This document shows, one piece after another, positions 8,949 through 17,532 of a stretch of DNA of 64,000 nucleotides. A program made the translations under genes and the position numbers. The first letter of the stretch is position 1. Every line of letters begins with the position of its first letter. Below the pieces are notes generated by a model. It saw only the letters and a program-made list of their open reading frames with translations, was not told the origin of the DNA and made no database searches. Source of the DNA: Planomonospora sp. ID82291 (GTDB taxonomy: Bacteria > Actinomycetota > Actinomycetes > Streptosporangiales > Streptosporangiaceae); the NCBI RefSeq assembly GCF_015711645.1, contig NZ_JABTEX010000003.1, forward strand, positions 930,001-994,000, read 5' to 3'.

Positions 8949-9014
8949 GCCGGGGCCTCCGTACGGCGAGCCGGGGCCTCCGTACGGCGAGCCGGGGCCT
9001 CCGTACGGCGAGCC
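8931..9014. repeat. Four 21-bp tandem repeats spanning a stop codon
   Basis: Four copies of a 21-bp unit (GGGGCCTCCGTACGGYGAGC plus C) run head to tail at 8931, 8952, 8973 and 8994. Unit 1 has T where units 2-4 have C, and that T makes the TGA stop of the ligase gene. The copies are otherwise identical, so the expansion is recent. Confidence 0.9.
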
Positions 9015-9097
9015 GGGGCGCGCCGGCCGCGGTCGCCGCACGGCCGCGGCACCCGTGCGGAGCGGGCGGGCCCGCGGCCCGGCACGGCCTCCGCTCC

Positions 9098-9508
9098 TCA
9101 GCCCACCGGCTGCGCGGCCAGCCCGTCCAGTTCGAACACCTCGGCCAGTTCCATCTGGCGGCACGAGCGCATCAGACGCGGCGGCAGGCCGGCGAGCCTC
9201 AGCCGTCCCGAGACCGTGGCCAGCCGCCAGCGGATGCCCAAAAGCAGCGTCCAGCCGGCGCCGTCGCAGGAGTCGAGCGCGCTCACGTCGAGGACGAGGA
9301 ACCGGTGGCCCTGGTCCACCAGCTCGGTCAGGACCCGTCCCAGCAGGCAGGCGGTCGCCATGGTGAGGCCGCCCGCCAGCGTGACGACCGTCTCCTCGGA
9401 CTCTGATCCGATCACGAGTTTCAGCTCGGCGACGGGTGCCGCCTCCGGCGGCCTCCCCGCGGCCACCGGCGCGATCTCCGGCACGGTGCGGCTCTCGAGA
9501 CTTCTCAT
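9098..9508 (-). CDS. STAS-domain anti-sigma-factor antagonist-like protein
   Basis: This 136-aa protein starts at an ATG with GAGGAGG about 11 nt upstream. Residues ~30-125 form a STAS domain of the SpoIIAA/RsbV type: ELVDQGHRFLVLDVSALDS ends the strand before the phosphoacceptor loop, followed by CDGAGWTLLLGI. The usual DSTG/DSSG is replaced by DSCDGAG, so phosphorylation may rely on a different Ser or be lost. A short basic/proline N-terminal extension precedes the domain. It is divergent from the NRPS gene. Partner anti-sigma kinases are not nearby. An RsbP-like phosphatase exists at 50-51 kb, but a link is speculative. Confidence 0.75.
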   Translation of the reverse strand: MRSLESRTVPEIAPVAAGRPPEAAPVAELKLVIGSESEETVVTLAGGLTMATACLLGRVLTELVDQGHRFLVLDVSALDSCDGAGWTLLLGIRWRLATVSGRLRLAGLPPRLMRSCRQMELAEVFELDGLAAQPVG

Positions 9509-9713
9509 GATCGACACGACCTCCTCGGACGGGGCGGCAGGCCTGGGCTCCGCCGTACGGGCTGAGGGGGTGCCTGATTGTTTACCCGAAAACCAGGATA
9601 TATCACTCTTAGTAGCGCTTCGGTTACCGTCCAACGCATCCCCTAGGAGAAATATCACTTCCGGCGCCGGAATAGGGTGCGTCCGATCTTGTGTTGTCAC
9701 AGCGAGGTAACGA
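9509..9713. promoter_or_regulatory. AT-richer intergenic region between STAS gene and NRPS gene
   Basis: These 205 nt between divergent genes include a stretch (about 9575-9660) far less GC-rich than its surroundings, with GATATATCA (9598-9606) as a -10 candidate. It probably holds promoters for both genes. No clear long dyad or riboswitch fold is seen. Confidence 0.35.
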
Positions 9714-12700
9714 GTGGCATCCCAGAGCGGCCCGGGCCGCACGCGCGACACGCCGGGGGTCACGGTCACGCGACTGGAGAGACGCTTGCACACCACTGTT
9801 CTGGACGTCCGGCACGCCCCGCCTCGGGCGGTCTTCCCCGGCGCGGCGGCGCCTGCCGCCCGGACGCTGCTCGACATCCTCGACGAGACCGTCCGGAGCC
9901 GTCCCGGCGCCGCGGCGCTGGACGACGGGCGGACCCGTCTCGACTACGCCGGTCTGCGCGCCGAGGCCGACCGGCTCGCCGGGGGGCTGCGCGCGGCCGG
10001 CGTCGGCCGCGGCGACCGGGTGGGGGTGCGGGTGCCCTCGGGCACGACCGGCCTCTACGTCGCGATCCTGGGCGTGCTCGCCGCCGGCGCCGCCTATGTG
10101 CCGGTGGACGCCGACGATCCCGACGAGCGGGCCGAGCTGGTCTTCGCCGAGGCCGGGGTCGCCGCGGTCGTCACCGAGGGTGAGAAGATCGTCCTTTTTG
10201 ACCGCGCGGACCGCGCGGACCGCGCGGAAGCCGGGAGCGGCCCGGCGGGGACGTCCGGGGCGGACCGGCCGGGCCTGGACGACGACGCGTGGATCATCTT
10301 CACCTCGGGCTCCACCGGCAGGCCCAAGGGCGTCGCGGTCACCCACCGCAGCGCGGCGGCGTTCGTCGACGCCGAGGCCCGGCTGTTCCTCCGGGACGAG
10401 CCGATCGGCCCCGGCGACCGGGTGCTGGCGGGTCTGTCGGTGGCCTTCGACGCCTCCTGCGAGGAGATGTGGCTGGCCTGGCGGCACGGCGCCTGCCTGG
10501 TCGCCGCGCCGCGGGCGCTGGTGCGCACCGGCGTGGACCTCGGGCCGTGGCTGGTCGAGATGGGCGTCACCGTCGTGTCGACGGTGCCGACGCTGGCGGC
10601 CCTGTGGCCCGTGGAGAGCCTCGACGACGTCCGGCTGCTGATCTTCGGCGGTGAGGCCTGCCCGCCCGAGCTGGCCGAGCGGCTGGCCGTACCCGGGCGG
10701 GAGGTGTGGAACACCTACGGTCCGACCGAGGCGACGGTGGTCGCGTGCGCGGCGCCGCTGACCGGGGAGGGGCCGGTCCGGATCGGGCTGCCGCTGGACG
10801 GCTGGGACCTGGCCGTCGTGGGCGCGGACGGCGAGCCGGTCGCCGTGGGCGGGACCGGTGAACTGGTCATCGGCGGTGTCGGCCTGGCCCGCTACCTCGA
10901 CCGGGACAAGGACGCCGAGAAGTACGCCCCGCTCCCGTCCCTCGGCTGGGAGCGCGCCTACCGCAGCGGCGACCTGGTCCGGGCCGAGCCCGAGGGGCTC
11001 GTCTTCTGCGGCCGGGCGGACGAGCAGGTCAAACTCGGCGGGCGCCGGATCGAGCTGGGCGAGGTGGACGCCGCGCTGCAGGCGCTGCCGGGGGTGTCCG
11101 GCGCCGCCGCCGCGGTGCGCACGACCGGCGGCGGCCACCAGTTGCTCGTCGGGTACGTCGTGCCCGGCGAGGGCTTCGACCCGCAGGAGGCCCGGGACCG
11201 GCTGCGGGACGCGCTGCCGGCCGCGCTGGTGCCCCGGCTCGCCCTGGTCGGCGACCTGCCGACCCGCACCTCGGGGAAGATCGACCGGGCCGCCCTGCCC
11301 TGGCCGCTCCCCGGCACGGCCGCGGGCGCGGGACCGGCCCCGGAAAGAGCCCCGGGAACGGCGTCGGGCGCGGTCTCCGGCACGGCGGCGGGCACGGCGG
11401 CCGGCACCGGTCCGGACGCCGGTCCCGTCGCGGACCCGTGGCTGGCGGACCGCTGGCGGGACGTCCTCGGCGTGACCGAGGGCGACTTCTTCGCCGAGGG
11501 CGGCACCAGTCTGGCCGCGGCCCGGCTGGTGTCGGCGCTGCGGGAACGCCACCCGGCGGTCACCGTCGGCGACGTCTACGACCACCCGACCCTGCGCGCG
11601 CTCGCCGCGCACCTGGGCGCCCTCGACGCCCCGCCGCCGCCGCCCGCCGCGACGCGGACGGTCGCGCCGGTGCCGCGGCGCGCCGCGGTCGCGCAGGCCC
11701 TGCTCACCGTGGTGCTGCTCACCGCCGGCGGGATGCGGTGGCTGGTCGGCCTGGCCGCTCTCGGCACCCTCGCCGGTCCGCCGTGGGCGGCCGTGTCCTG
11801 GTGGTGGGTGCTGGCGGGCGGACTGCTGTTCGTCAGCCCCGCCGGGCGGATCGCGCTGGCCGCCGGGAGCGCGCGGCTGCTGCTGCGCCGGCTGGAGCCC
11901 GGTTCCCACCCGCGGGGCGGGGCGGTCCACCTGAGGCTGTGGTTCGCCGACCGGCTCGCCGAGCAACTGGGCGTGACCGCGGTCTCCAGCGCCCCCTGGC
12001 TCACCCACTACGCCCGCGCGCTCGGCGCCCGGATCGGCCCGGACGCCGACCTGCACTCCCCGCCGCCGGTCACCGGCATGCTCCGGCTCGGCCGCAACGC
12101 CGCGGTCGAGCCCGAGGTCGACCTGAGCGGTTACTGGATCGACGGCGACCTGGTGCACGTCGGCGAGATCAGGATCGGCGCCGGGGCCGTGGTCGGGGCC
12201 CGCTCCACGCTCCTGCCCGGCACCCGGATCGGCAAGAACGCCCAGGTCCTCCCCGGCTCGGCGGTGGCCGGCGCGGTGCCCTCCGGCCAGCGCTGGGCCG
12301 GGGTGCCGGCCGTCCGGACGGGCCGGGCCCGCCGCTCCCCCGGCGAGCGCCCGGCCCGCTCCCGCCGCTGGTCGGCCGTCTACGGCCTGACCGCGCTGGC
12401 ACTGGGCCTGCTGCCGGTCGCCGCCGCGGTCCCCGGCCTCCTCCTGCTGACCCGCGAGGGCACCCTCGCCGGCGCCCTGTACGGCGTGCCGCTCGCCACC
12501 GTGGTCTCGATGGCGGTCTTCGCCCTGGCGGTCCTGGCCGCGGTGCGGCTGCTGGCCGTCGGCCTGCACGCCGGGCTGCACCCGATCCACGGCCGCCAGG
12601 CCTGGCAGGCGTGGACCACCGGCCGCCTGATGTCGATGGCGCGCGTGTGGCTCTTCCCGCTGTACGCGAGCGCCGCCACCCCCCTGTGGCTGCGCGCCCT

Positions 12701-13739
12701 CGGCATGAGGGTCGGCCGGGACGTCGAGCTGTCCACGGTGCTGGCGCTGCCCTCGATGACCACGGTCGGCGACGGCGCGTTCCTCGCCGACGACACGATG
12801 GTCGCGCCGTACGAGCTGGACGGCGGGCGCTTCCGGGTGGACCGCGTCCGGATCGGCAAGCGGGCCTTCCTCGGCAACTCCGGGATGACCGCGCCCGGCC
12901 GGAAGGTCCCCAAGGACGGGCTGGTCGCGGTGCTGTCGGCGGCGCCGAAGAAGGCCAGGGCGGGCTCGTCCTACCTCGGCATGCCCCCGGTCGAGCTGCG
13001 CCGCGCCGCCGGGGACGGCGACCGCAGCCGCACCTACGACCCGCCGGTGCGGCTGCGGGCGGCCCGCGCCGCCGTCGAGCTGTGCCGACTCGTCCCGGCG
13101 ATGGCCACGGTCGCGCTCGCCGTGCTCGCGGTGGCGGCGCTGGAGCGGCTCGCCGGCGCGTACGGCGTCGCGGTCGCGGCGCTGCTGAGCGGGGTCGTGG
13201 CGGCCGGGGCCGGGGTGCTGGCCGCGGCGACCGCCACCGCCGCCAAGTGGGCGATCCTCGGCCGGGTCTCCGCGGGCGACCGGCCGCTGTGGAGCTCGTT
13301 CGTGTGGCGCAACGAGCTGGCCGACAACTTCGTGGAGGTGCTGGCCGCGCCGTGGTTCGCCCAGCACTGGCTGGGGACCGCCCCGCTCAACCTCTGGCTG
13401 CGCTCGATGGGCGCGCGGATCGGCCGGGGCGTGTGGTGCGAGACCTACTGGCTGCCCGAGATCGACCTGGTCGCCCTGGGCGACGGCGTGTCGGTGAACC
13501 GGGGCTGCGTCCTGCAGACGCACCTGTTCCACGACCGCGTGATGAGCATCGATACCGTCGTCCTGCGGAACGGCGCGACGCTGGGCCCGCACGGGGTGGT
13601 CCTGCCCGCGGCGACGATCGGGGAGAACACCGCCGTGGGCCCGGCGTCCCTGGTGATGCGCGGCGAGTCCGTGCCGCCGGGGACCCGCTGGTTCGGCAAC
13701 CCGATCGCCGCATGGACGACCCGCCCCCCGAGGACGTGA
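9714..13739 (+). CDS. Pls/PosA-type non-ribosomal peptide synthetase (poly-amino-acid synthetase family)
   Basis: This 1,341-aa membrane NRPS has the layout of epsilon-poly-L-lysine synthetase. The adenylation domain covers about residues 40-520 (FTSGSTGRPKGVAVTH, FDASCEEMWLAW, YGPTEATVVA, RTSGKIDRAALP). The thiolation domain has phosphopantetheine Ser599 (GGTSLAA). Six TM helices in three pairs flank three left-handed beta-helix acyltransferase-like domains (starting near 760, 985 and 1210). There is no condensation or thioesterase domain. Hand alignment gives the specificity code D-A-E-S-I-G-T-V-V-K; the acidic residue at position 239 suits a basic amino acid (Lys, Orn or Dab). Start is uncertain: GTG 9714, or TTG 9786 with GGAGAG upstream. 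The last bases overlap an M1 peptidase gene. The product is inferred. Confidence 0.9.
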   Translation: MASQSGPGRTRDTPGVTVTRLERRLHTTVLDVRHAPPRAVFPGAAAPAARTLLDILDETVRSRPGAAALDDGRTRLDYAGLRAEADRLAGGLRAAGVGRGDRVGVRVPSGTTGLYVAILGVLAAGAAYVPVDADDPDERAELVFAEAGVAAVVTEGEKIVLFDRADRADRAEAGSGPAGTSGADRPGLDDDAWIIFTSGSTGRPKGVAVTHRSAAAFVDAEARLFLRDEPIGPGDRVLAGLSVAFDASCEEMWLAWRHGACLVAAPRALVRTGVDLGPWLVEMGVTVVSTVPTLAALWPVESLDDVRLLIFGGEACPPELAERLAVPGREVWNTYGPTEATVVACAAPLTGEGPVRIGLPLDGWDLAVVGADGEPVAVGGTGELVIGGVGLARYLDRDKDAEKYAPLPSLGWERAYRSGDLVRAEPEGLVFCGRADEQVKLGGRRIELGEVDAALQALPGVSGAAAAVRTTGGGHQLLVGYVVPGEGFDPQEARDRLRDALPAALVPRLALVGDLPTRTSGKIDRAALPWPLPGTAAGAGPAPERAPGTASGAVSGTAAGTAAGTGPDAGPVADPWLADRWRDVLGVTEGDFFAEGGTSLAAARLVSALRERHPAVTVGDVYDHPTLRALAAHLGALDAPPPPPAATRTVAPVPRRAAVAQALLTVVLLTAGGMRWLVGLAALGTLAGPPWAAVSWWWVLAGGLLFVSPAGRIALAAGSARLLLRRLEPGSHPRGGAVHLRLWFADRLAEQLGVTAVSSAPWLTHYARALGARIGPDADLHSPPPVTGMLRLGRNAAVEPEVDLSGYWIDGDLVHVGEIRIGAGAVVGARSTLLPGTRIGKNAQVLPGSAVAGAVPSGQRWAGVPAVRTGRARRSPGERPARSRRWSAVYGLTALALGLLPVAAAVPGLLLLTREGTLAGALYGVPLATVVSMAVFALAVLAAVRLLAVGLHAGLHPIHGRQAWQAWTTGRLMSMARVWLFPLYASAATPLWLRALGMRVGRDVELSTVLALPSMTTVGDGAFLADDTMVAPYELDGGRFRVDRVRIGKRAFLGNSGMTAPGRKVPKDGLVAVLSAAPKKARAGSSYLGMPPVELRRAAGDGDRSRTYDPPVRLRAARAAVELCRLVPAMATVALAVLAVAALERLAGAYGVAVAALLSGVVAAGAGVLAAATATAAKWAILGRVSAGDRPLWSSFVWRNELADNFVEVLAAPWFAQHWLGTAPLNLWLRSMGARIGRGVWCETYWLPEIDLVALGDGVSVNRGCVLQTHLFHDRVMSIDTVVLRNGATLGPHGVVLPAATIGENTAVGPASLVMRGESVPPGTRWFGNPIAAWTTRPPRT

Positions 13740-15031
13740 GACCGGTTACCAGCACCGCCCACCGCCCCTGTTTCCCCACGCACGGCGACGACGGCTTCCG
13801 GATCGGCCGCTACGACCTGTCCCTGGAGTACAAGGTCGCCGCCAACCGGCTCGGCGCCGTCGCCCGGCTCTCGGCGACGGCCGTCCGGCCGCTGGAGCGC
13901 GTCTCCCTGGACCTCGGCGCCTTCCGCGTGGGCGGCGTCCTGGTCGACGGGCGTCCGGCGCGCTTCACCCACCGCGACGGCCGGCTCCACCTCACCCCCG
14001 GGCGCCCGGAACCGGGGCCGTTCACCGTCGAGGTCCGCTACTCCGGCGTTCCCCGGCCGGTCTCCAGCCACTGGGGCGGGGTCGGCTGGGAGCAGCTGAC
14101 CGACGGCGTGATCGTGGCCGGGCAGCCGATCGGGGCCCCGTCGTGGTTCCCCTGCAACGACCGGCCGGACGACAAGGCCTCCTACCGGATCGCGGTGACC
14201 ACGGCCTCGCCGTACACGGTGGTGGCCAACGGGGAGCTGGTGGAGCGGCGGCGCGCGGGCCAGGCCACCACATGGGTGTACGAGCAGGCCGAGCCCATGG
14301 CGACCTATCTGGCGAGCGTGCAGATCGGCCGCTACCGGCGGACGGAGCTCGGGCCGCGGATGCTGCTGTTCCACCCCGCGCGGCTCACCACGCGGGCCGC
14401 CAACGACTTCGGGCGCCAGGACCGGATGATGGCGCTGTTCACCGACCGGTTCGGCCCGTATCCGTTCCGCGCGCCGTACACCGCGGTGGTGACGGAGGAC
14501 GAGCTGGAGATCCCGGTCGAGGCGCAGGGTATGTCGATCTTCGGCGCCAACCACGTGGACGGCGCGCGCGGCGAGGAGCGCCTGGTCGCCCACGAGCTGG
14601 CCCACCAGTGGTTCGGCAACAGCCTGACCGCGGCCGACTGGCGCCACATCTGGCTGCACGAGGGGTTCGCCGCCTACGCCGAGTGGCTGTGGTCGGAGGA
14701 ATCGGGTGGGCCGTCCGCCGCCGCGCACGCGGCCCACTGGCACCGCCGACTCGCCGCCCTGCCCCAGGACCTGGTGCTCGCCGACCCCGGCGCCCGCGAC
14801 CTGTTCGACGACCGCGTCTACAAGCGCGGCGCCCTGGCCCTGCACGCGCTCCGCACCGGCATCGGCGACCTGGCGTTCTTCTCGCTGCTGCGCACCTGGA
14901 CCGCCGCCCACCGGCACGGCTCCGTCACCACGGAGATGTTCGTCGACCTCGCCCTGGAGTACACCCCGCGGTCGTACGAGACGTTCTTCGCCTCCTGGCT
15001 GTACGGCACCCGCCTGCCGCCGCTGCCCTGA
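13736..15031 (+). CDS. M1-family zinc metallopeptidase
   Basis: This 431-aa protein has the M1 zinc site HELAH (residues 286-290) and the third ligand Glu309 in HEGFA, exactly 18 residues on. The GTG start overlaps the NRPS stop (GTGA); ATG 13712 is an alternative that overlaps it by 28 nt. Either way the two genes are translationally linked. The exopeptidase motif normally reading GxMEN is replaced by EAQGMSIFG, so the N-terminus-binding Glu is not in its usual place. The protein lacks the long C-terminal helical domain of full M1 enzymes and has no signal peptide. Beside a Pls-type synthetase it may trim or degrade the polymer, as metallopeptidases do in epsilon-polylysine producers; that is inference. 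Confidence 0.88.
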   Translation: MRPVTSTAHRPCFPTHGDDGFRIGRYDLSLEYKVAANRLGAVARLSATAVRPLERVSLDLGAFRVGGVLVDGRPARFTHRDGRLHLTPGRPEPGPFTVEVRYSGVPRPVSSHWGGVGWEQLTDGVIVAGQPIGAPSWFPCNDRPDDKASYRIAVTTASPYTVVANGELVERRRAGQATTWVYEQAEPMATYLASVQIGRYRRTELGPRMLLFHPARLTTRAANDFGRQDRMMALFTDRFGPYPFRAPYTAVVTEDELEIPVEAQGMSIFGANHVDGARGEERLVAHELAHQWFGNSLTAADWRHIWLHEGFAAYAEWLWSEESGGPSAAAHAAHWHRRLAALPQDLVLADPGARDLFDDRVYKRGALALHALRTGIGDLAFFSLLRTWTAAHRHGSVTTEMFVDLALEYTPRSYETFFASWLYGTRLPPLP

Positions 15032-15147
15032 CCCGGGTACCGGGACGCACGCCCCCCGCGCCGCGGCCCCGGCACGCGGCCCTGGAACATGCTCCCGGCC
15101 TGCGGCCCCGGAACGGTCGCCGCCGGAGCGGCCGCTATCGTGGGGCG

Positions 15148-15597
15148 GTGCCCCACGCCCTCCGCTCCCGCCTGCCCGCCGCGCTGGCGGCCGTGGCGAC
15201 CGTGGCCGCCGGGCTGACCCTCCGCGCGGTGGCCGGCGGCCCGCTCGGCGCGTACGGCGGTGACGCCCTCTACACCGTGCTCATCCACACGATCATCGTG
15301 TTCGCCCTGCCGCGCGTCGCGCCGCTGCGGGCCGCGGCCGGGGCGCTGGCCTTCAGCTGGGCGGTCGAGTTCGCCCAGCTCACCGCCGTGCCCGCGGCGC
15401 TCTCCGCGGCGAGCGCGGTGGCCCGGCTGGTGCTCGGCAGCACGTTCGGCGCGGCCGACCTGGCGGCCTACGCCGCCGGGGCCGCCTGCGCCGCGGCCGT
15501 CCACACGCTCCTGCACCGCCGGTCCGCCGCCGCTCTCCTGACGTCCGGACCGACCGGACCGACCGGACCGACCGGACCGACCGGACCGACCGGATAA
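15148..15597 (+). CDS. DUF2809 membrane protein with collagen-like G-P-T tail
   Basis: This 149-aa protein has four hydrophobic helices (for example ALYTVLIHTIIVFALPRV) and the AFSWAVEFAQLT motif of the DUF2809/VanZ-like group. TATCGT (15136-15141) ends 6 nt before the GTG with no ribosome site, suggesting a leaderless start. The last residues read GPT five times then G, encoded by five 9-bp repeats, which is not a usual part of the family. The function of DUF2809 proteins is unknown. The following gene starts 9 nt after the stop. Confidence 0.75.
   Translation: MPHALRSRLPAALAAVATVAAGLTLRAVAGGPLGAYGGDALYTVLIHTIIVFALPRVAPLRAAAGALAFSWAVEFAQLTAVPAALSAASAVARLVLGSTFGAADLAAYAAGAACAAAVHTLLHRRSAAALLTSGPTGPTGPTGPTGPTG
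15547..15591. repeat. Five perfect 9-bp repeats encoding Gly-Pro-Thr
   Basis: The unit GGACCGACC occurs five times in tandem inside the 3' end of the DUF2809 gene. Just after it, GATAAC (15593-15598) contains the stop codon TAA and looks like the -10 box of the next gene. Confidence 0.9.
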
Positions 15598-15606
15598 CCT
15601 TCGCCC

Positions 15607-16416
15607 ATGCCCGAAGGACACACCATCCACCGCCTGGCCGCCGAGCACCGGCAGGTCTTCGCCGGACGGGCGGTCCGCGCCGAGAGCCCGCAGGGCAGGT
15701 TCGCCGCCGGGGCCCGGCAGATCGACGGGCGGGTGCTCCGGGAGGCCGACGCGCACGGCAAGCACCTGCTGCTCGGCTTCGACGACGACCGCTGGCTCCA
15801 CGTTCACCTCGGTATCTACGGCAGGTTCGCCTTCGGCCCGATGCCCGCCCCCGCCCCCGTCGGCGCGGTACGGCTCCGCCTGACCGGCGCGGACGCCTGC
15901 GCCGACCTGCGCGGCCCGAACACCTGCGAGCTGCTCGACCCCGTCGACGTCAAGGCGCTGCACGCCCGGCTCGGCCCCGACCCGCTGCGCGCCGACGCCG
16001 ACCCGGACCTCGCCTGGCGGCGGATCTCCCGCAGCCGCACGTCCGTCGCGGCACTGCTGATGGACCAGTCGGTCATCGCGGGCGTGGGCAACATCTACCG
16101 GGCCGAAGTGCTGTTCCGCCAGGGCATCGCCCCGGCGACACCCGGCCGGGAGCTGACCCGCGAGCGGTGGGAGGCGGTCTGGGCCGACCTGGTGGCCCTG
16201 ATGGCCGAGGGAGTGCGCGCGGGCCGGATCGACACGGTCCGGCCGGAGCACACGCCCGAGGCGATGGGCCGGCCGCCCCGGGTCGACGACCACGGCGGCG
16301 AGGTCTACGTCTACCGGCGCTCGGGCCTGCCCTGCCTGGTCTGCGAGACCGAGGTCCGCACCGAGTCGCTGGTCGGCCGCAACCTCTTCTACTGCCCGGG
16401 CTGCCAACCGGGCTGA
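15607..16416 (+). CDS. nei: Fpg/Nei-family DNA glycosylase (Nei2/endonuclease VIII type)
   Basis: This 269-aa base-excision repair enzyme has the catalytic N-terminus M-P-E-G-H (Pro2 nucleophile, Glu3). The conserved Lys is in AHGKHLLLGF, the helix-two-turn-helix contains MDQSVIAGVGNIYRAEVLF, and a C-terminal four-Cys zinc finger is present (CLVCETE...YCPGC). The H after PEG and overall layout match mycobacterial Nei2 rather than Fpg. GATAAC ends 8 nt before the ATG, and no ribosome site is visible, so a leaderless start is likely. It removes oxidised pyrimidines from DNA. It follows the DUF2809 gene closely but probably has its own promoter. Confidence 0.92.
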   Translation: MPEGHTIHRLAAEHRQVFAGRAVRAESPQGRFAAGARQIDGRVLREADAHGKHLLLGFDDDRWLHVHLGIYGRFAFGPMPAPAPVGAVRLRLTGADACADLRGPNTCELLDPVDVKALHARLGPDPLRADADPDLAWRRISRSRTSVAALLMDQSVIAGVGNIYRAEVLFRQGIAPATPGRELTRERWEAVWADLVALMAEGVRAGRIDTVRPEHTPEAMGRPPRVDDHGGEVYVYRRSGLPCLVCETEVRTESLVGRNLFYCPGCQPG

Positions 16417-16571
16417 CCGGCCCCGGCCTTCGGCCCGCCCGGCGACCCCCTCCGGCCTGACGGCCCCGCGTCCGGTGCGACCTGCGCCGGTGCCCGGCAC
16501 CGGGAGAGAGGCCGGTTCGTCCCGGCCCTGCGCAGACGAGACCGGCCGGTGGCGGCTTGGCGGAGGCCCGC

Positions 16572-17438
16572 TCAGAGCAGCCGCAGGACCGCCTCGACCG
16601 ACTCGCGCCTGGCCGGCACGAGCGGGAGCCGTACCGACGGGGTGGGGATGAGGCCCTGCGCGTGCAGCACGCCCTTGAGCACGGTGGGGTTGGACTCGGC
16701 AAACACGGCCGCCGCCAGGGTCGACAGGCGGTGGCCGAGCGCGCGGGCGCGGGCGGCGTCGCCGGAGCGCCAGGCCTCCGCGAGCGCGGCGAAGTCGGCG
16801 GTGCGCAGGTGGGCGGTGGCGACGATGCCGCCGGGGGCGCCCAGGGCGAGCAGCGCGGAGAGGAACGCGTCGTCGCCGGCCAGCACCGCGAAGTCCTCCG
16901 GCGGGTCGGCCAGGAGGGCGACGGTGTCGGCGTCGAGGCCGCCGACCGCCTGCTTGACCCCCCGCACCATGGGCAGCGCGCCGATCTCGCGCAGTGCGGC
17001 GGCTCCCGCGGTCTGGCCGGTCCGGTGGGGGACGTTGTAGACGATCAGCGGCACCGGGCTGCGCCGGGACAGCTCGGTGAAGTGCGCCAGCACCCCCGCC
17101 TCGCCGGGGCGGACGAAGGACGGCACGGCGACCAGTGCGGCGTCCGCCGCCCCGGCGAGGTCGCGCAGGGCTTCGGCGGTGCCGCGGGTGCCGCTCGATC
17201 CGGCTCCCACCACCAGAGTCGCCTCCCGCTCCCGGCAGACCCGGGCGCACACCTCGGCGACCGCCCGCCGCTCCTTGCCGGTGAGCATGGCGGCCTCGGC
17301 GGTGGTGCCGAGCGCGACCAGCCCGCTCGCGCCTCCGTCGAGCACGGCGTGCGCCAGGCCTTCCAGCGCCTCGGCGGCGATCTCGCCGTCGGCGGCGAAC
17401 GGGGTGATCAGCGGGACGAGGACACCGGAGAACGTCAC
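16572..17438 (-). CDS. DapA-family aldolase (4-hydroxy-tetrahydrodipicolinate synthase-like)
   Basis: This 288-aa (beta/alpha)8 Schiff-base lyase starts at a GTG. The active-site Lys is in RGVKQAVGG and the Tyr/Arg motif is YNVPHRTG. The N-terminal loop reads GTTAEAAML instead of the usual GTTGES, so true lysine-pathway activity is likely but not certain; other members use related keto-acids. If it is DapA it supplies the first lysine-branch step and would sit 1.5 kb from a synthetase whose A-domain code suits a basic amino acid. It follows kynA on the same strand after 94 nt. Confidence 0.75.
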   Translation of the reverse strand: MTFSGVLVPLITPFAADGEIAAEALEGLAHAVLDGGASGLVALGTTAEAAMLTGKERRAVAEVCARVCREREATLVVGAGSSGTRGTAEALRDLAGAADAALVAVPSFVRPGEAGVLAHFTELSRRSPVPLIVYNVPHRTGQTAGAAALREIGALPMVRGVKQAVGGLDADTVALLADPPEDFAVLAGDDAFLSALLALGAPGGIVATAHLRTADFAALAEAWRSGDAARARALGHRLSTLAAAVFAESNPTVLKGVLHAQGLIPTPSVRLPLVPARRESVEAVLRLL

Positions 17439-17532
17439 GGTCCGAGCCTGGCAGCCGCCGGGCCTTCAGGTCCAGTTAGCTTTCGTTGGGCCGGTCGTTA
17501 AGCCCTGCTGATCCGTTCCGTCGCAGGCCGTC

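Noticed and set aside
9624-13592. Long open frame of about 1,300 codons on the minus strand
   Set aside because: It is the antisense of the NRPS gene, arising from strong GC bias at third positions. The encoded sequence is Arg/Gly/Ala-rich and has no domain.
14818-17250. 810-codon minus-strand frame
   Set aside because: Antisense/out-of-frame shadow over DUF2809, Nei and DapA genes.
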